A DNA stretch of 11,055 bases, from the NCBI GenBank assembly GCA_009783865.1, contig WRCR01000094.1:1-11055 (forward strand), in the 5' to 3' direction. Under the pieces are notes generated by a model. The model worked only from the letters and a program-made list of their open reading frames with translations, searched no databases and had not been told where the DNA came from. Positions 1 through 6,802 of the stretch are shown here, piece after piece. How positions within the stretch are numbered: position 1 is the first letter of the stretch; each line of letters starts with the position of its first letter. The translations under genes were made by a program, and so were the position numbers. The DNA is from Planctomycetaceae bacterium. Its GTDB lineage: Bacteria > Planctomycetota > Planctomycetia > Pirellulales > Thermoguttaceae.

Positions 1-2
1 AA

Positions 3-152
3 ACGCTGCTTTTCGATTTGTCGGTATTACCCGGCGTGCTGGTCGGCGTTGTTATCGGAAGAAAAATCTATAAACTGATTCCAGAAAAATACTTCGTGCC
101 TTCGGTCGTTATACTCAATTTACTTGTCCCTTTACAAATGCTGTTTTTTTAA
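3..152 (+). CDS. C-terminal end of a probable TauE/SafE-type (TSUP) membrane permease, 5' truncated
   Basis: An open frame enters from the left edge and stops with TAA at 150-152, giving the last 49 residues of a protein. The tail contains a short hydrophobic helix with small residues (LPGVLVGVVIG), then a basic link with a 'GRKIYKLIPEKYF' segment, then a final hydrophobic helix ending LLVPLQMLFF. This G-x-x-x-G helix, short 'R-x-x-x-x-I-P-E-x-x-F' loop and last helix is the usual ending of TauE/SafE (TSUP) transporters, which move sulfite, sulfoacetate and other organic anions across the inner membrane. Only the tail is visible, so the substrate cannot be named and another polytopic family is possible. 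The stop lies 14 nt before the topoisomerase gene, so the two are probably cotranscribed. Confidence 0.55.
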   Translation, partial: TLLFDLSVLPGVLVGVVIGRKIYKLIPEKYFVPSVVILNLLVPLQMLFF

Positions 153-159
153 CTATTAC
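131..159 (+). promoter_or_regulatory. Possible sigma70-type promoter giving a leaderless topoisomerase VI A transcript
   Basis: TTTACA at 131-136 and TATTAC at 154-159 are separated by 17 bp. This would place the transcription start at about 166-167, right on the ATG at 167. There is no Shine-Dalgarno sequence in the 14-nt gap, which fits a leaderless or SD-independent start. The boxes lie partly in the end of the upstream gene and the match is modest, so chance is a real alternative. Confidence 0.25.
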
Positions 160-166
160 TTTAACT

Positions 167-1279
167 ATGAGTCAAACTGCCATCAGTGAAAAAGATAGGG
201 AAACGCTTCAGAAAATACTGTCGCTGGCTGAAGATGTCACTAAACAAATAAGGAAACGGCGCGACCCGCAGGTCGATATTCCTGTCCGCGCTCTGTCGAA
301 TGTCACTTTCAATGAACGGAAACGGATTATCGAAATGGGCAGACGGACTTCGCAGCGGCAACTTTTCAATCTGTCGCAGGCGAAAAGTTTCATGCAGACG
401 ATGCTTGTCGCCAGCGGTGTGAAACAACTTCTTATGCAGGATAAGACCGCCAGCATCCGTAATTTGTTTTATATGCTGAAGCATACAATTAAGGGTATCA
501 AAGAAGAAACATTTAACGACCAGGATGAATGCGACCCTATTATCGAAGATATGGAGGTATTGATTAGTTCGCTGCGGGAAGAACTGCATCTGGCAGCGGA
601 AAGCCGCGGCGCAATGGTCGGCAACATTATTCTCAACGACAGCGGTGACGAAATCGACTGTTCACGAATGGGCAGCGGCGGTTATGCTATTCCGTCGATT
701 GTTGAACCCAATAAAATTCAATTCCAAAAATGTCCGGCAGCGTTTGTTTTACATGTTGAAAAGGGAACCGTCTGGAACCGGTTCAACGAAGACAAATTTT
801 GGAAAAAGCACAACTGTATTTTAACACATGGTGCCGGTCAGCCGCCGCGCGGTGTCCGCCGACTCCTTTATCGGTTTCAGAATGAACTGAAACTGCCGGT
901 CTATTGTCTGCTCGATAATGACCCTTGGGGATATTACATTTACAGCGTCATCAAGCAGGGTTCAATCAATCTTGCGTTTGAATCGCAGCGGATGGCGGTG
1001 CCGGAGGCAAGGTTCATCGGCTTGCGGAGTATTGATTTCAAACGATGCGGACTGTCGGACAGCGTGAAAATTGATTTGAACGACACGGACAAAAAGCGGG
1101 CGAAACAAATTGCCGAATATCCGTGGTTCGCAAAGAAAAAAAGTTGGCAGAAAGAAATCGCTTTGATGCTCGAAAACGGTTTCAAACTCGAAGTTGAGTC
1201 ACTTGTCAGTAAAGATATTAGTTATGTAACTGAAGAGTATGTACCGCAGCGGTTAAAGGAAGGAAACTTTCTGGACTAA
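167..1279 (+). CDS. top6A: DNA topoisomerase VI subunit A (Spo11-like, type IIB)
   Basis: This 370-residue protein is the DNA-cleaving subunit of a type IIB topoisomerase, which makes a two-strand break with 2-nt overhangs through a tyrosine and works with an ATPase B subunit to relax or decatenate DNA. The 5Y-CAP/winged-helix domain covers roughly residues 75-150. Its catalytic tyrosine is Y102 in the segment 'SIRNLFYML'. The Toprim domain covers roughly residues 190-345, with the metal ligands E199 (in VEKG) and D250/D252 (in DNDPWG). 'SRGAMVG' (146-152) and 'GSGGYAIP' (169-176) are further family motifs. These positions are close to those of archaeal enzymes (about Tyr103, Glu197, Asp249 and Asp251 in Methanocaldococcus, from memory), so it is a full-length A subunit rather than a short mini-A or the fused Topo VIII. 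All catalytic residues are present. The neighbours are a permease tail and hemolysin III; no B subunit lies in the window. The first ATG after the upstream stop is the start; no ribosome binding site is seen. Confidence 0.93.
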   Translation: MSQTAISEKDRETLQKILSLAEDVTKQIRKRRDPQVDIPVRALSNVTFNERKRIIEMGRRTSQRQLFNLSQAKSFMQTMLVASGVKQLLMQDKTASIRNLFYMLKHTIKGIKEETFNDQDECDPIIEDMEVLISSLREELHLAAESRGAMVGNIILNDSGDEIDCSRMGSGGYAIPSIVEPNKIQFQKCPAAFVLHVEKGTVWNRFNEDKFWKKHNCILTHGAGQPPRGVRRLLYRFQNELKLPVYCLLDNDPWGYYIYSVIKQGSINLAFESQRMAVPEARFIGLRSIDFKRCGLSDSVKIDLNDTDKKRAKQIAEYPWFAKKKSWQKEIALMLENGFKLEVESLVSKDISYVTEEYVPQRLKEGNFLD

Positions 1280-1308
1280 ACGAATTTTGAATAACCCACA
1301 AACAACAA

Positions 1309-1968
1309 ATGAAAAATCAAAGACCTGAATATCATCTTCCTGAAGAAATTATTAGTGCCGTCAGTCATGCTGTCGGCGGTTATCTCGGTGCGGCAGCAGT
1401 CGTGCTTCTTGTGCTGTTTGCAATTTGGAGCGACACACAACTTGCTTGGAAAATTGTTTCCGGTTCGATTTTTGGAGCAACTATCATTATTCTGTATTCG
1501 GCTTCGACTCTTTATCATGCCGTGACCAATCATCAGGTCAAGGAAGTGTGCCGCGCTTTCGACCAGATGGCTATCTATGCCTTGATTGCCGGTACTTACA
1601 CGCCGTTTTGTTTGGTAACCCTCCGGCAAGAATATCCAATTCAGTCGTGGACTACCTTCGTTGTAGTTTGGGGAATGACGCTAGCGGGGATTTTGTTCAA
1701 GATTCTTACCAAACGCCAATTCAGATATATCACGACCTTCACTTATCTTGCGATGGGCTGGTTCGGTGTTATACTTATTAAGCCCTTGAGTCAGGTCTTC
1801 GAGTTTGGAGGACTCGTTTGGCTTGTTCTCGGCGGCGTACTTTATTCATTAGGAGTCGTATTTTTTCTTTGGCGCAATCTGCCGTACAATCATGCAATTT
1901 GGCATGTCTTCGTTCTGGCAGGAACGATGGCGCACTTCTTTTGTATCTTGTTTTACGTAATGATGTAA
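1309..1968 (+). CDS. Hemolysin III / PAQR family integral membrane protein
   Basis: This 219-residue protein has about seven hydrophobic segments (roughly residues 22-40, 48-63, 87-104, 113-132, 141-158, 166-187 and 196-216) and no signal peptide. It carries the signature of the bacterial HlyIII/YqfA branch of the PAQR family: 'EEIISAVSHAVGG' (12-24), 'SASTLYH' with S64 and H70, 'D85...IAGTYTPF', and a C-terminal 'NHAIWHVFVLAGTMAH' with H195, H199 and H209. The His and Asp residues form the zinc site known from PAQR structures. The relatives are inner-membrane proteins whose physiological role in bacteria is poorly defined; membrane-lipid homeostasis or ceramidase-like hydrolase activity has been proposed, and the 'hemolysin' name is historical. 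The gene begins 29 nt after the topoisomerase stop on the same strand, so it is probably the last gene of the transcript. Its stop is only 5 nt from the stop of the convergent flavoprotein gene. Confidence 0.95.
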   Translation: MKNQRPEYHLPEEIISAVSHAVGGYLGAAAVVLLVLFAIWSDTQLAWKIVSGSIFGATIIILYSASTLYHAVTNHQVKEVCRAFDQMAIYALIAGTYTPFCLVTLRQEYPIQSWTTFVVVWGMTLAGILFKILTKRQFRYITTFTYLAMGWFGVILIKPLSQVFEFGGLVWLVLGGVLYSLGVVFFLWRNLPYNHAIWHVFVLAGTMAHFFCILFYVMM

Positions 1969-1973
1969 GGAAT

Positions 1974-3743
1974 TCAATCATAAGTCCTTCCTTCACGGTA
2001 TTCTTTCCAGACCGTTTCGAACCATAACTCCGCATCGGGAATCGGACGCACCGGTTCAAAACGGTGTTCGATATGCTCTTCGGAAATATATCGGCTGACC
2101 AAGACCTTATCACGATACGCCGTATCTTCCGGCACCATCGACGATATTAAACCATCTCTGCATACAAGTCCGCTGCCGCGGCTTCCTATGGAACAAGCGA
2201 AAGCAATCGCATCAAGATAAATTTGCGCTGTTAATGATAAGTCGGGAAAAGCGGCTAAACGATTTATATCCCGTATCATACCGCCGTATTGCGACATCAC
2301 TTTGCGGTCTGCTTCCGCCGACACAGTCGGCGGCTCTCGATAATTTTGCATTTTTTCTTGTATCAATGCAATCGTTTCATTATCAACCGTCCAGCCGCTG
2401 TACCGATTGGCAATATACTCGGCGGCGCGGAACGCTCCGACTTGACCGGCATTCAACGCTGCACCGCCGGGACGTGTTACGCCGTGAGAACCGTTAACTT
2501 CGCCTATCGGAAACAAATGTTTGATGTTCGTTGACTCCCACCAAATCGTTCCCGCTAGTCCGCCGTTGTTGTGCTGCGCACAAACCGCTATCTCCAGCAT
2601 TTCGCTGTGCAAATCAATTCCGTTGTCAGCATAAAGTTGAATCGCCGCCGGATTCATCTTTTCGAGACGCTCTATCGGAGTGGAGACGGCAGACGGCAGA
2701 CGGCAGACAGCAGAATCCTGCTGCAAACTTTTTTCGAGGTAAATTCGGGCTTCATCGGATAATTGTTCGAAATCAAAGCCGGTCGGATTGCGGCGATAAT
2801 CAAGAAAGACCCTTCGGTTTTTCTTGATGGTCTCGTTGTATACCAAAATGTCGATTAACGATGAACCGTCAATCTTTTTCACGTCAAAGGGCCACTGGTA
2901 GCCCTTCAAAAATATCTTGGAATAAAAGTCGGGCGTTAAAAATTCCTGTTCATCGCTGCCGTCTTGATTGGTCGAAACAAAGCGCGGAATAACCTGCATA
3001 TAAGTTCCCGACACATTCCAGCGGTGCTTGATGGACGCTAAACCGAATTGCATTTCCGGCAGGTTCTGCGCTTCTGCCCCGATTGCCAACGCAAGTCCGA
3101 TGCTTGCCGTTTGATGCTGAACGGGATAAACACTGTGTTCGTACAAGCCGCCGGGACCGCCGACAGCAAAGATAACATTCTCGGCAATAACGGTTTTTGT
3201 GTTGTTATTCGTGTCTTCAAACACTGCGCCGCAAACGCGGTTGCCGTATTTCAAAAGTTCAACGCAATGAAACTGTTCCTGCACGGGAATCTGCAATTCT
3301 TTCACGCGGCGGATTAACGCAAGGCACATGTCCCGTGATGTATAGGGACCTACGGACGTTGCCCGCTGCCGCGGGTCGTGGTCGGTTTTATAACCGGCGA
3401 ATTGACCGTATTTGTCAGTCGGAAACTTCACGCCGAGTTGAACGAGATGCAAAAAGCACCGTGCGGAATATGCCGCTTCGATGAGCGCAATGTCGCCGTG
3501 CATACTGCCGCCGTTGAAGAGCGTCTTTGCTAAATCGTAAATCGAATCGCTTTCTTTGCCGCAGAGCGAAAGTTTGTAATAGGTCTGTTTATCGCTGCCG
3601 GTATTGATAGACGTTCCTTGGTCGAGACCGTCCGTTGCGATAAGAATATCGTCAATGCCAAGTTCTTTCAGGCGTACAGCAGCGCAAAGTCCTGCCGCTC
3701 CGCTGCCGATGATTAAAGTGTGTACCCGCTGCATGGAATTCAT
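1974..3743 (-). CDS. FAD-dependent oxidoreductase (fumarate reductase flavoprotein / L-aspartate oxidase superfamily)
   Basis: This 589-residue cytosolic-looking protein has no signal peptide. The N-terminal Rossmann motif that binds the FAD ADP moiety is 'IIGSGAAGLCAA' (GSGAAG at 13-18). It is followed by 'GTSINTGSDKQTYYKL' (43-58) and 'GGSMHGD' (78-84), in the region that contacts the isoalloxazine ring in this superfamily. The second half of the FAD site is 'CAQHNNGGLAGTIWW' (388-402) and 'FPIGEVNGSHGVTRPGGAALNAG' (411-433), matching the superfamily 'GE..G..HG..R.GG' pattern and keeping a candidate catalytic Arg at 424. A helical C-terminal region follows (about 450-589). No CxxC or iron-sulfur motif is visible, and no SdhB/SdhC-like or nadA/nadC partner lies nearby, so neither fumarate reductase nor aspartate oxidase can be claimed; the substrate is unknown. 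Residues 345-354 are encoded by a heptanucleotide repeat. The start at 3743 (M1) or M4 (3734) cannot be decided, because neither has a Shine-Dalgarno sequence. Confidence 0.8.
   Translation of the reverse strand: MNSMQRVHTLIIGSGAAGLCAAVRLKELGIDDILIATDGLDQGTSINTGSDKQTYYKLSLCGKESDSIYDLAKTLFNGGSMHGDIALIEAAYSARCFLHLVQLGVKFPTDKYGQFAGYKTDHDPRQRATSVGPYTSRDMCLALIRRVKELQIPVQEQFHCVELLKYGNRVCGAVFEDTNNNTKTVIAENVIFAVGGPGGLYEHSVYPVQHQTASIGLALAIGAEAQNLPEMQFGLASIKHRWNVSGTYMQVIPRFVSTNQDGSDEQEFLTPDFYSKIFLKGYQWPFDVKKIDGSSLIDILVYNETIKKNRRVFLDYRRNPTGFDFEQLSDEARIYLEKSLQQDSAVCRLPSAVSTPIERLEKMNPAAIQLYADNGIDLHSEMLEIAVCAQHNNGGLAGTIWWESTNIKHLFPIGEVNGSHGVTRPGGAALNAGQVGAFRAAEYIANRYSGWTVDNETIALIQEKMQNYREPPTVSAEADRKVMSQYGGMIRDINRLAAFPDLSLTAQIYLDAIAFACSIGSRGSGLVCRDGLISSMVPEDTAYRDKVLVSRYISEEHIEHRFEPVRPIPDAELWFETVWKEYREGRTYD
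2684..2711. repeat. Heptanucleotide tandem repeat (AGACGGC, about 4 units) inside the flavoprotein gene
   Basis: Three perfect direct copies of AGACGGC (2684-2690, 2691-2697, 2698-2704) are followed by a fourth copy with one change, AGACAGC (2705-2711). On the coding (minus) strand the unit reads GCCGTCT. Three units make 21 bp, so that multiple keeps the reading frame. Here the array encodes roughly residues 345-354 (AVCRLPSAVS) of the flavoprotein, between the segments 'LEKSLQQ' and 'TPIERLEKMNP'. Confidence 0.9.
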
Positions 3744-3804
3744 TATAAATCGTGAACTTTATCAAGAAAGTAACAGTTAACTAAATGACGGTTAAAATAA
3801 TATC

Positions 3805-3822
3805 ACATTTCCTGATAAATGT
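3805..3822. repeat. Short inverted repeat in the divergent intergenic region
   Basis: ACATTT (3805-3810) and AAATGT (3817-3822) are 6-bp inverted arms around a 6-bp spacer. They lie between the divergent flavoprotein and MBL genes, about 60 bp upstream of the flavoprotein start, and a run of seven T follows at 3829-3835. It could be an operator half-site pair or a weak hairpin. The arms are short and A+T-rich, so chance is quite possible. Confidence 0.25.
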
Positions 3823-3851
3823 CATGCTTTTTTTGCAAGATAGAAAACCTC

Positions 3852-3880
3852 TTGCCAAGCCGAATGAATCAGTGTATAGT
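3852..3880 (+). promoter_or_regulatory. Sigma70-type promoter for the secreted MBL-fold protein
   Basis: TTGCCA (3852-3857) and TATAGT (3875-3880) are spaced by exactly 17 bp, close to the consensus -35 and -10 boxes. Transcription would start near 3887, giving a leader of about 40 nt before the ATG at 3927. This is the best promoter match in the 183-nt region between the two divergent genes. I could not find an equally good one for the flavoprotein on the other strand. Confidence 0.5.
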
Positions 3881-3926
3881 GAATGCTATGTTTCGGAACC
3901 ATCCATCACTCAATTTCCTCTAGACC

Positions 3927-5747
3927 ATGACAACCAAAACCATCTTTATCGCATTTTGTATTGCCGTTCTAACTGCTTCTTCCGGTGTTGCTCAACAGGA
4001 AATTCAAGTAGCATTATTCCTTACAGACGTTCATCGGCATGCTGTGAATAATGTCAAAAAACATAGTCCAGACATTTTGATTGTCGGCGAACAAGAAAAG
4101 AAATTTCTTATCGACCCGCAAGGAACATTCTGGAACAACTATCTCGTCAAAGGACGATTCAATGAATCATCCTGCGCACCGACAAATCGACCGTTTACGC
4201 CGCTGATTCTGCCCGATGTAGAAATTCGCGGTGTCAAAGAGGGTGATGTTATCGAAGTTAATGCTGGTATATGGCACTTTTTGGACACACCCGGCATGGG
4301 AGCAGGTTCTGTTTCCATTTGGAATAAAGATACTGGTTCTGTTGGTACCGGCAACTTGATTTTCGGTGACGGCAAAATTACCAACCTCTACGATTTGCAA
4401 GACCGTTTTCCTGAAGCAAAAATCGATGCGTATCACGGCTTCATGGCACGCGCTCCCCGTTTGACTGCCAGTTTGGAAAAAATCCGCGCTCTTAACCCGA
4501 CAGAACTTGGACCCAACAACGGTATAATAATCGAAAATCCGAATGAAGCCATCGACACACTCATTACACGCTTGCGGGCGGTATATCGGAATTACTTGAG
4601 CACTTCCGCCTTGTGGTGGTACTTCGGCGAAGAGCGTATGAATGCAAGTGCTGCGGCAATTCTGGGGAAGGACTTCGACCCTGCGAAACTTGAACGTATG
4701 CCGGAAGCAAAGAAGTACGAAAATCCCGACTGGCTGCTCGGTTTTTCAACAACCCGTATGCTCCGCTCCGAAACGGGCGATGTTTTCGTGATAGATGTCA
4801 GCAGTGACCGCTTTGCGGACCAAATTATCAACATGCACAAAGACGGCAAATTTAAGAACGTAAGCGGAATGTTCGTAACGCATTATCATTATGACCACAA
4901 TGCCGGTGTTCCTAAAGTTGCGAATTTCTTTTCCGCTCCCGTTTATGCTGTCGAACCGCTTGCAGATATTCTGGAACGTCCCGGTGCATATCGGATGCCG
5001 TGCATACAAAACATAGTAGTACCAGTTGTACGAAAGAAGGACGGCGAAACGATGAAATGGAACGAATTCGAATTCACGTTTTTCGACTTTCCCGGTCAAA
5101 CCTTGTACCACAACGCTCTTTTGGTACGCAAAGGAAATGAACGCCAGATTTTGTTTGTCGGCGACTCATTTACACCAACCGGCATTGACGATTATTGCGC
5201 TTGGAATCGAAACCTGTTAAAAGACGGCAAAGGATACCTTTATTGTCTTGATAAAATACGTTCTCTTGAACCGTCACCGCTGCTTGTTAATGCGCATGTT
5301 GAACCGCCGTTTGAATTCGATAAGGAACGGCTCGATTACATGGAACGCGCCTTGCGGGAAAGAATGAAACTGCTTGCCAACCTGCTTGATGTGCCGGAAA
5401 TCAACTTCGGTCTAGACCACGCTTGGTGCCGCTTCGACCCGTTTGTTGCGGAGTTTAATTCCGGCGAAGAAATTAAACTCAAAATGGTGATTACTAATCA
5501 TTTTGACAAACGCAGTGAATTTCATGTTACGCTTGAACCGGACGAGGCATTTCCGTTTCAGATGATGCCGGCGGATGGTGTTCGGACGCTGACTATCGAA
5601 CCGGGAAAGGAGCATTCGATAGAATGGACTTTCAAACCGGCAGATGAGAACGTTAAAATCGGTTTCCTTTCCGCAAAGGTAACCAGCGGCGATTCGCTGA
5701 CCGGTTATTGCGAAGCAGTGCTAATGTCAAAGAGGCGGGGGCTTTAG
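3927..5747 (+). CDS. Secreted metallo-beta-lactamase-fold protein with an extra degenerate MBL-like N-terminal module
   Basis: This 606-residue protein begins with a Sec signal peptide (basic start, hydrophobic core at residues 5-18, likely cleavage after GVA at residue 22), so it acts outside the cytoplasm. The central MBL hydrolase domain (about 265-465) has a complete dinuclear metal site: H319, H321, D323 and H324 in 'THYHYDHNAG', then H395 ('FPGQTLYH'), D413 ('VGDSFTP') and H457 ('NAHVEPP'). Residues about 480-606 are rich in beta-strand pattern and look like an Ig-like or sandwich domain. Residues 30-250 resemble a second MBL domain that has lost its ligands: 'LTDVHRHAVNNV' (32-43) where HxHxDH should be, 'TPGMGAGSVSI' (121-131) where 'TPGHTPGSV' is expected, and 'IFGDGKI' (145-151) in place of the GD strand. 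The substrate is unknown; beta-lactam, phosphoester and sulfate-ester hydrolysis are all possible for this fold. The gene stands alone after its own promoter, and its stop sits inside a terminator loop. Confidence 0.85.
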   Translation: MTTKTIFIAFCIAVLTASSGVAQQEIQVALFLTDVHRHAVNNVKKHSPDILIVGEQEKKFLIDPQGTFWNNYLVKGRFNESSCAPTNRPFTPLILPDVEIRGVKEGDVIEVNAGIWHFLDTPGMGAGSVSIWNKDTGSVGTGNLIFGDGKITNLYDLQDRFPEAKIDAYHGFMARAPRLTASLEKIRALNPTELGPNNGIIIENPNEAIDTLITRLRAVYRNYLSTSALWWYFGEERMNASAAAILGKDFDPAKLERMPEAKKYENPDWLLGFSTTRMLRSETGDVFVIDVSSDRFADQIINMHKDGKFKNVSGMFVTHYHYDHNAGVPKVANFFSAPVYAVEPLADILERPGAYRMPCIQNIVVPVVRKKDGETMKWNEFEFTFFDFPGQTLYHNALLVRKGNERQILFVGDSFTPTGIDDYCAWNRNLLKDGKGYLYCLDKIRSLEPSPLLVNAHVEPPFEFDKERLDYMERALRERMKLLANLLDVPEINFGLDHAWCRFDPFVAEFNSGEEIKLKMVITNHFDKRSEFHVTLEPDEAFPFQMMPADGVRTLTIEPGKEHSIEWTFKPADENVKIGFLSAKVTSGDSLTGYCEAVLMSKRRGL

Positions 5748-5762
5748 CCCCCGCTTATATTT
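5735..5762. terminator. Strong hairpin terminator between convergent genes, overlapping the MBL gene's stop codon
   Basis: A perfect 8-bp G+C stem is formed by GCGGGGGC (5735-5742) and GCCCCCGC (5747-5754) with a TTTA loop. It is followed by T-rich TTATATTT (5755-5762) on the plus strand. The stop codon TAG of the MBL gene spans 5745-5747, partly in the loop, so its last codons are part of the stem. On the minus strand the stem lies just after the epmA stop (5762-5764) and is followed by CTCTTTG, a weaker U-tract, so it may serve both genes. Confidence 0.8.
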
Positions 5763-6802
5763 CACGCCTTATCAATCGTGAACGCCATTACTTCGTCAAT
5801 CGAGTCCGCTTTCAATAGATACATCAACAGACGTTCTATTCCCAGCGCAGTTCCGCTGCACGGCGGCAGTCCCGCTTCCATCGCTTTAATCAACCGGCTT
5901 TCAAGCGGCAGCGGTTTCTTTCCGTCCGCTTGACGCTGCTCCGCAATACTCCGAAAACGCCGCCGCAACTCCTCCGCATCAAGCAGTTCATTATAACCGT
6001 TTGCAATTTCCAATCCGTTGAGAAATAATTCAAACCGCTCCGAAACATAGTATTCTTCCCCGTCTTCTTTTATCAGACGTGTTGTCGCTAACTGCGATTG
6101 CGATGCCGGAAAATCAAAGACGATAAAGTTGCGCAAATGTTTCTGCACCAATTCCGAAAACAACAAGTCAAGCCATTCGTCTTTGTGTGTATTATCATCA
6201 AAGGAGTCGGGAAACGGCACTTGAAAACGCTCCGCCGTCTGTTTCAGTTGCGCCGCTGTTGCTGTATGCGGATTGATGCCGGTATGACATTCAAACACAT
6301 TCCTGTATGTCGCAAACGAAAAGTCCGTATTTATATTTTTTTCACTAAAAGAGATGTTAGCGGTTATGAATTTCACCAACTCCGCAAGAAAATGCACACC
6401 GGTTTGATAATCATCGCCGACCCGATACCATTCCAGCATTGTGAATTCGGTGTTATGAAAACGCCCGCGGTCTCCGCTGCGGAAAACCGGCGTGATTTGA
6501 TATATCGCCGTCATGCCGCTTGCGAGAAGACGTTTCATTGCAAACTCCGGCGATGTTTGCAGAAAGTATTGCCGGTCATTGCGATGCGTCAGCGGCAAGG
6601 TTTCATTATGTACTGCAACTGGTTCAACAAAGCGGTCAACAATCGTATCGGCAGAAAGCACCGGCGTTTGCACTTCGATGAAACCCCGCTCCTCGAAGAA
6701 CTTCCGTATCAGCCGCAGCACCTCGCTTCTGCGGACAAGATTTTCCAGCGGCGCAGCGGTCATGCTGTTTTTACACTTCGGTTCTGTCTTATTACCGCTC
6801 AT
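5762..6802 (-). CDS. epmA: EF-P lysine aminoacylase (EpmA/GenX/PoxA), LysRS-like
   Basis: EpmA attaches (R)-beta-lysine to a conserved lysine of elongation factor P, easing translation of proline runs. The protein is a LysRS catalytic domain with no N-terminal anticodon-binding OB-fold, as in E. coli EpmA (325 residues). From M at 6802 it is 346 residues. Class II motif 1 lies near 'RGFIEVQTP' (39-47), motif 2 is 'FRSGDRGRFHNTEFTMLEW' (107-125), and motif 3 is 'GTALGIERLLM' (317-327). The alanine in 'GTALG' matches the EpmA-specific alanine (A298 in E. coli, from memory) that replaces a LysRS glycine and favours beta-lysine. 'EIANGYNEL' also matches the family. The frame stays open back to an ATG at 6958, but that extension lies wholly inside the GH5 gene and has no family counterpart. 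M at 6802 overlaps the GH5 stop by 11 nt; M at 6763 is an alternative that gives a length of 333. No Shine-Dalgarno is seen for either. EpmB and EF-P are not in the window. Confidence 0.92.
   Translation of the reverse strand: MSGNKTEPKCKNSMTAAPLENLVRRSEVLRLIRKFFEERGFIEVQTPVLSADTIVDRFVEPVAVHNETLPLTHRNDRQYFLQTSPEFAMKRLLASGMTAIYQITPVFRSGDRGRFHNTEFTMLEWYRVGDDYQTGVHFLAELVKFITANISFSEKNINTDFSFATYRNVFECHTGINPHTATAAQLKQTAERFQVPFPDSFDDNTHKDEWLDLLFSELVQKHLRNFIVFDFPASQSQLATTRLIKEDGEEYYVSERFELFLNGLEIANGYNELLDAEELRRRFRSIAEQRQADGKKPLPLESRLIKAMEAGLPPCSGTALGIERLLMYLLKADSIDEVMAFTIDKA

Noticed and set aside
161..589. A 142-codon minus-strand open frame at the left end
   Set aside because: It is antisense to the topoisomerase VI A catalytic region and has no motif of its own.
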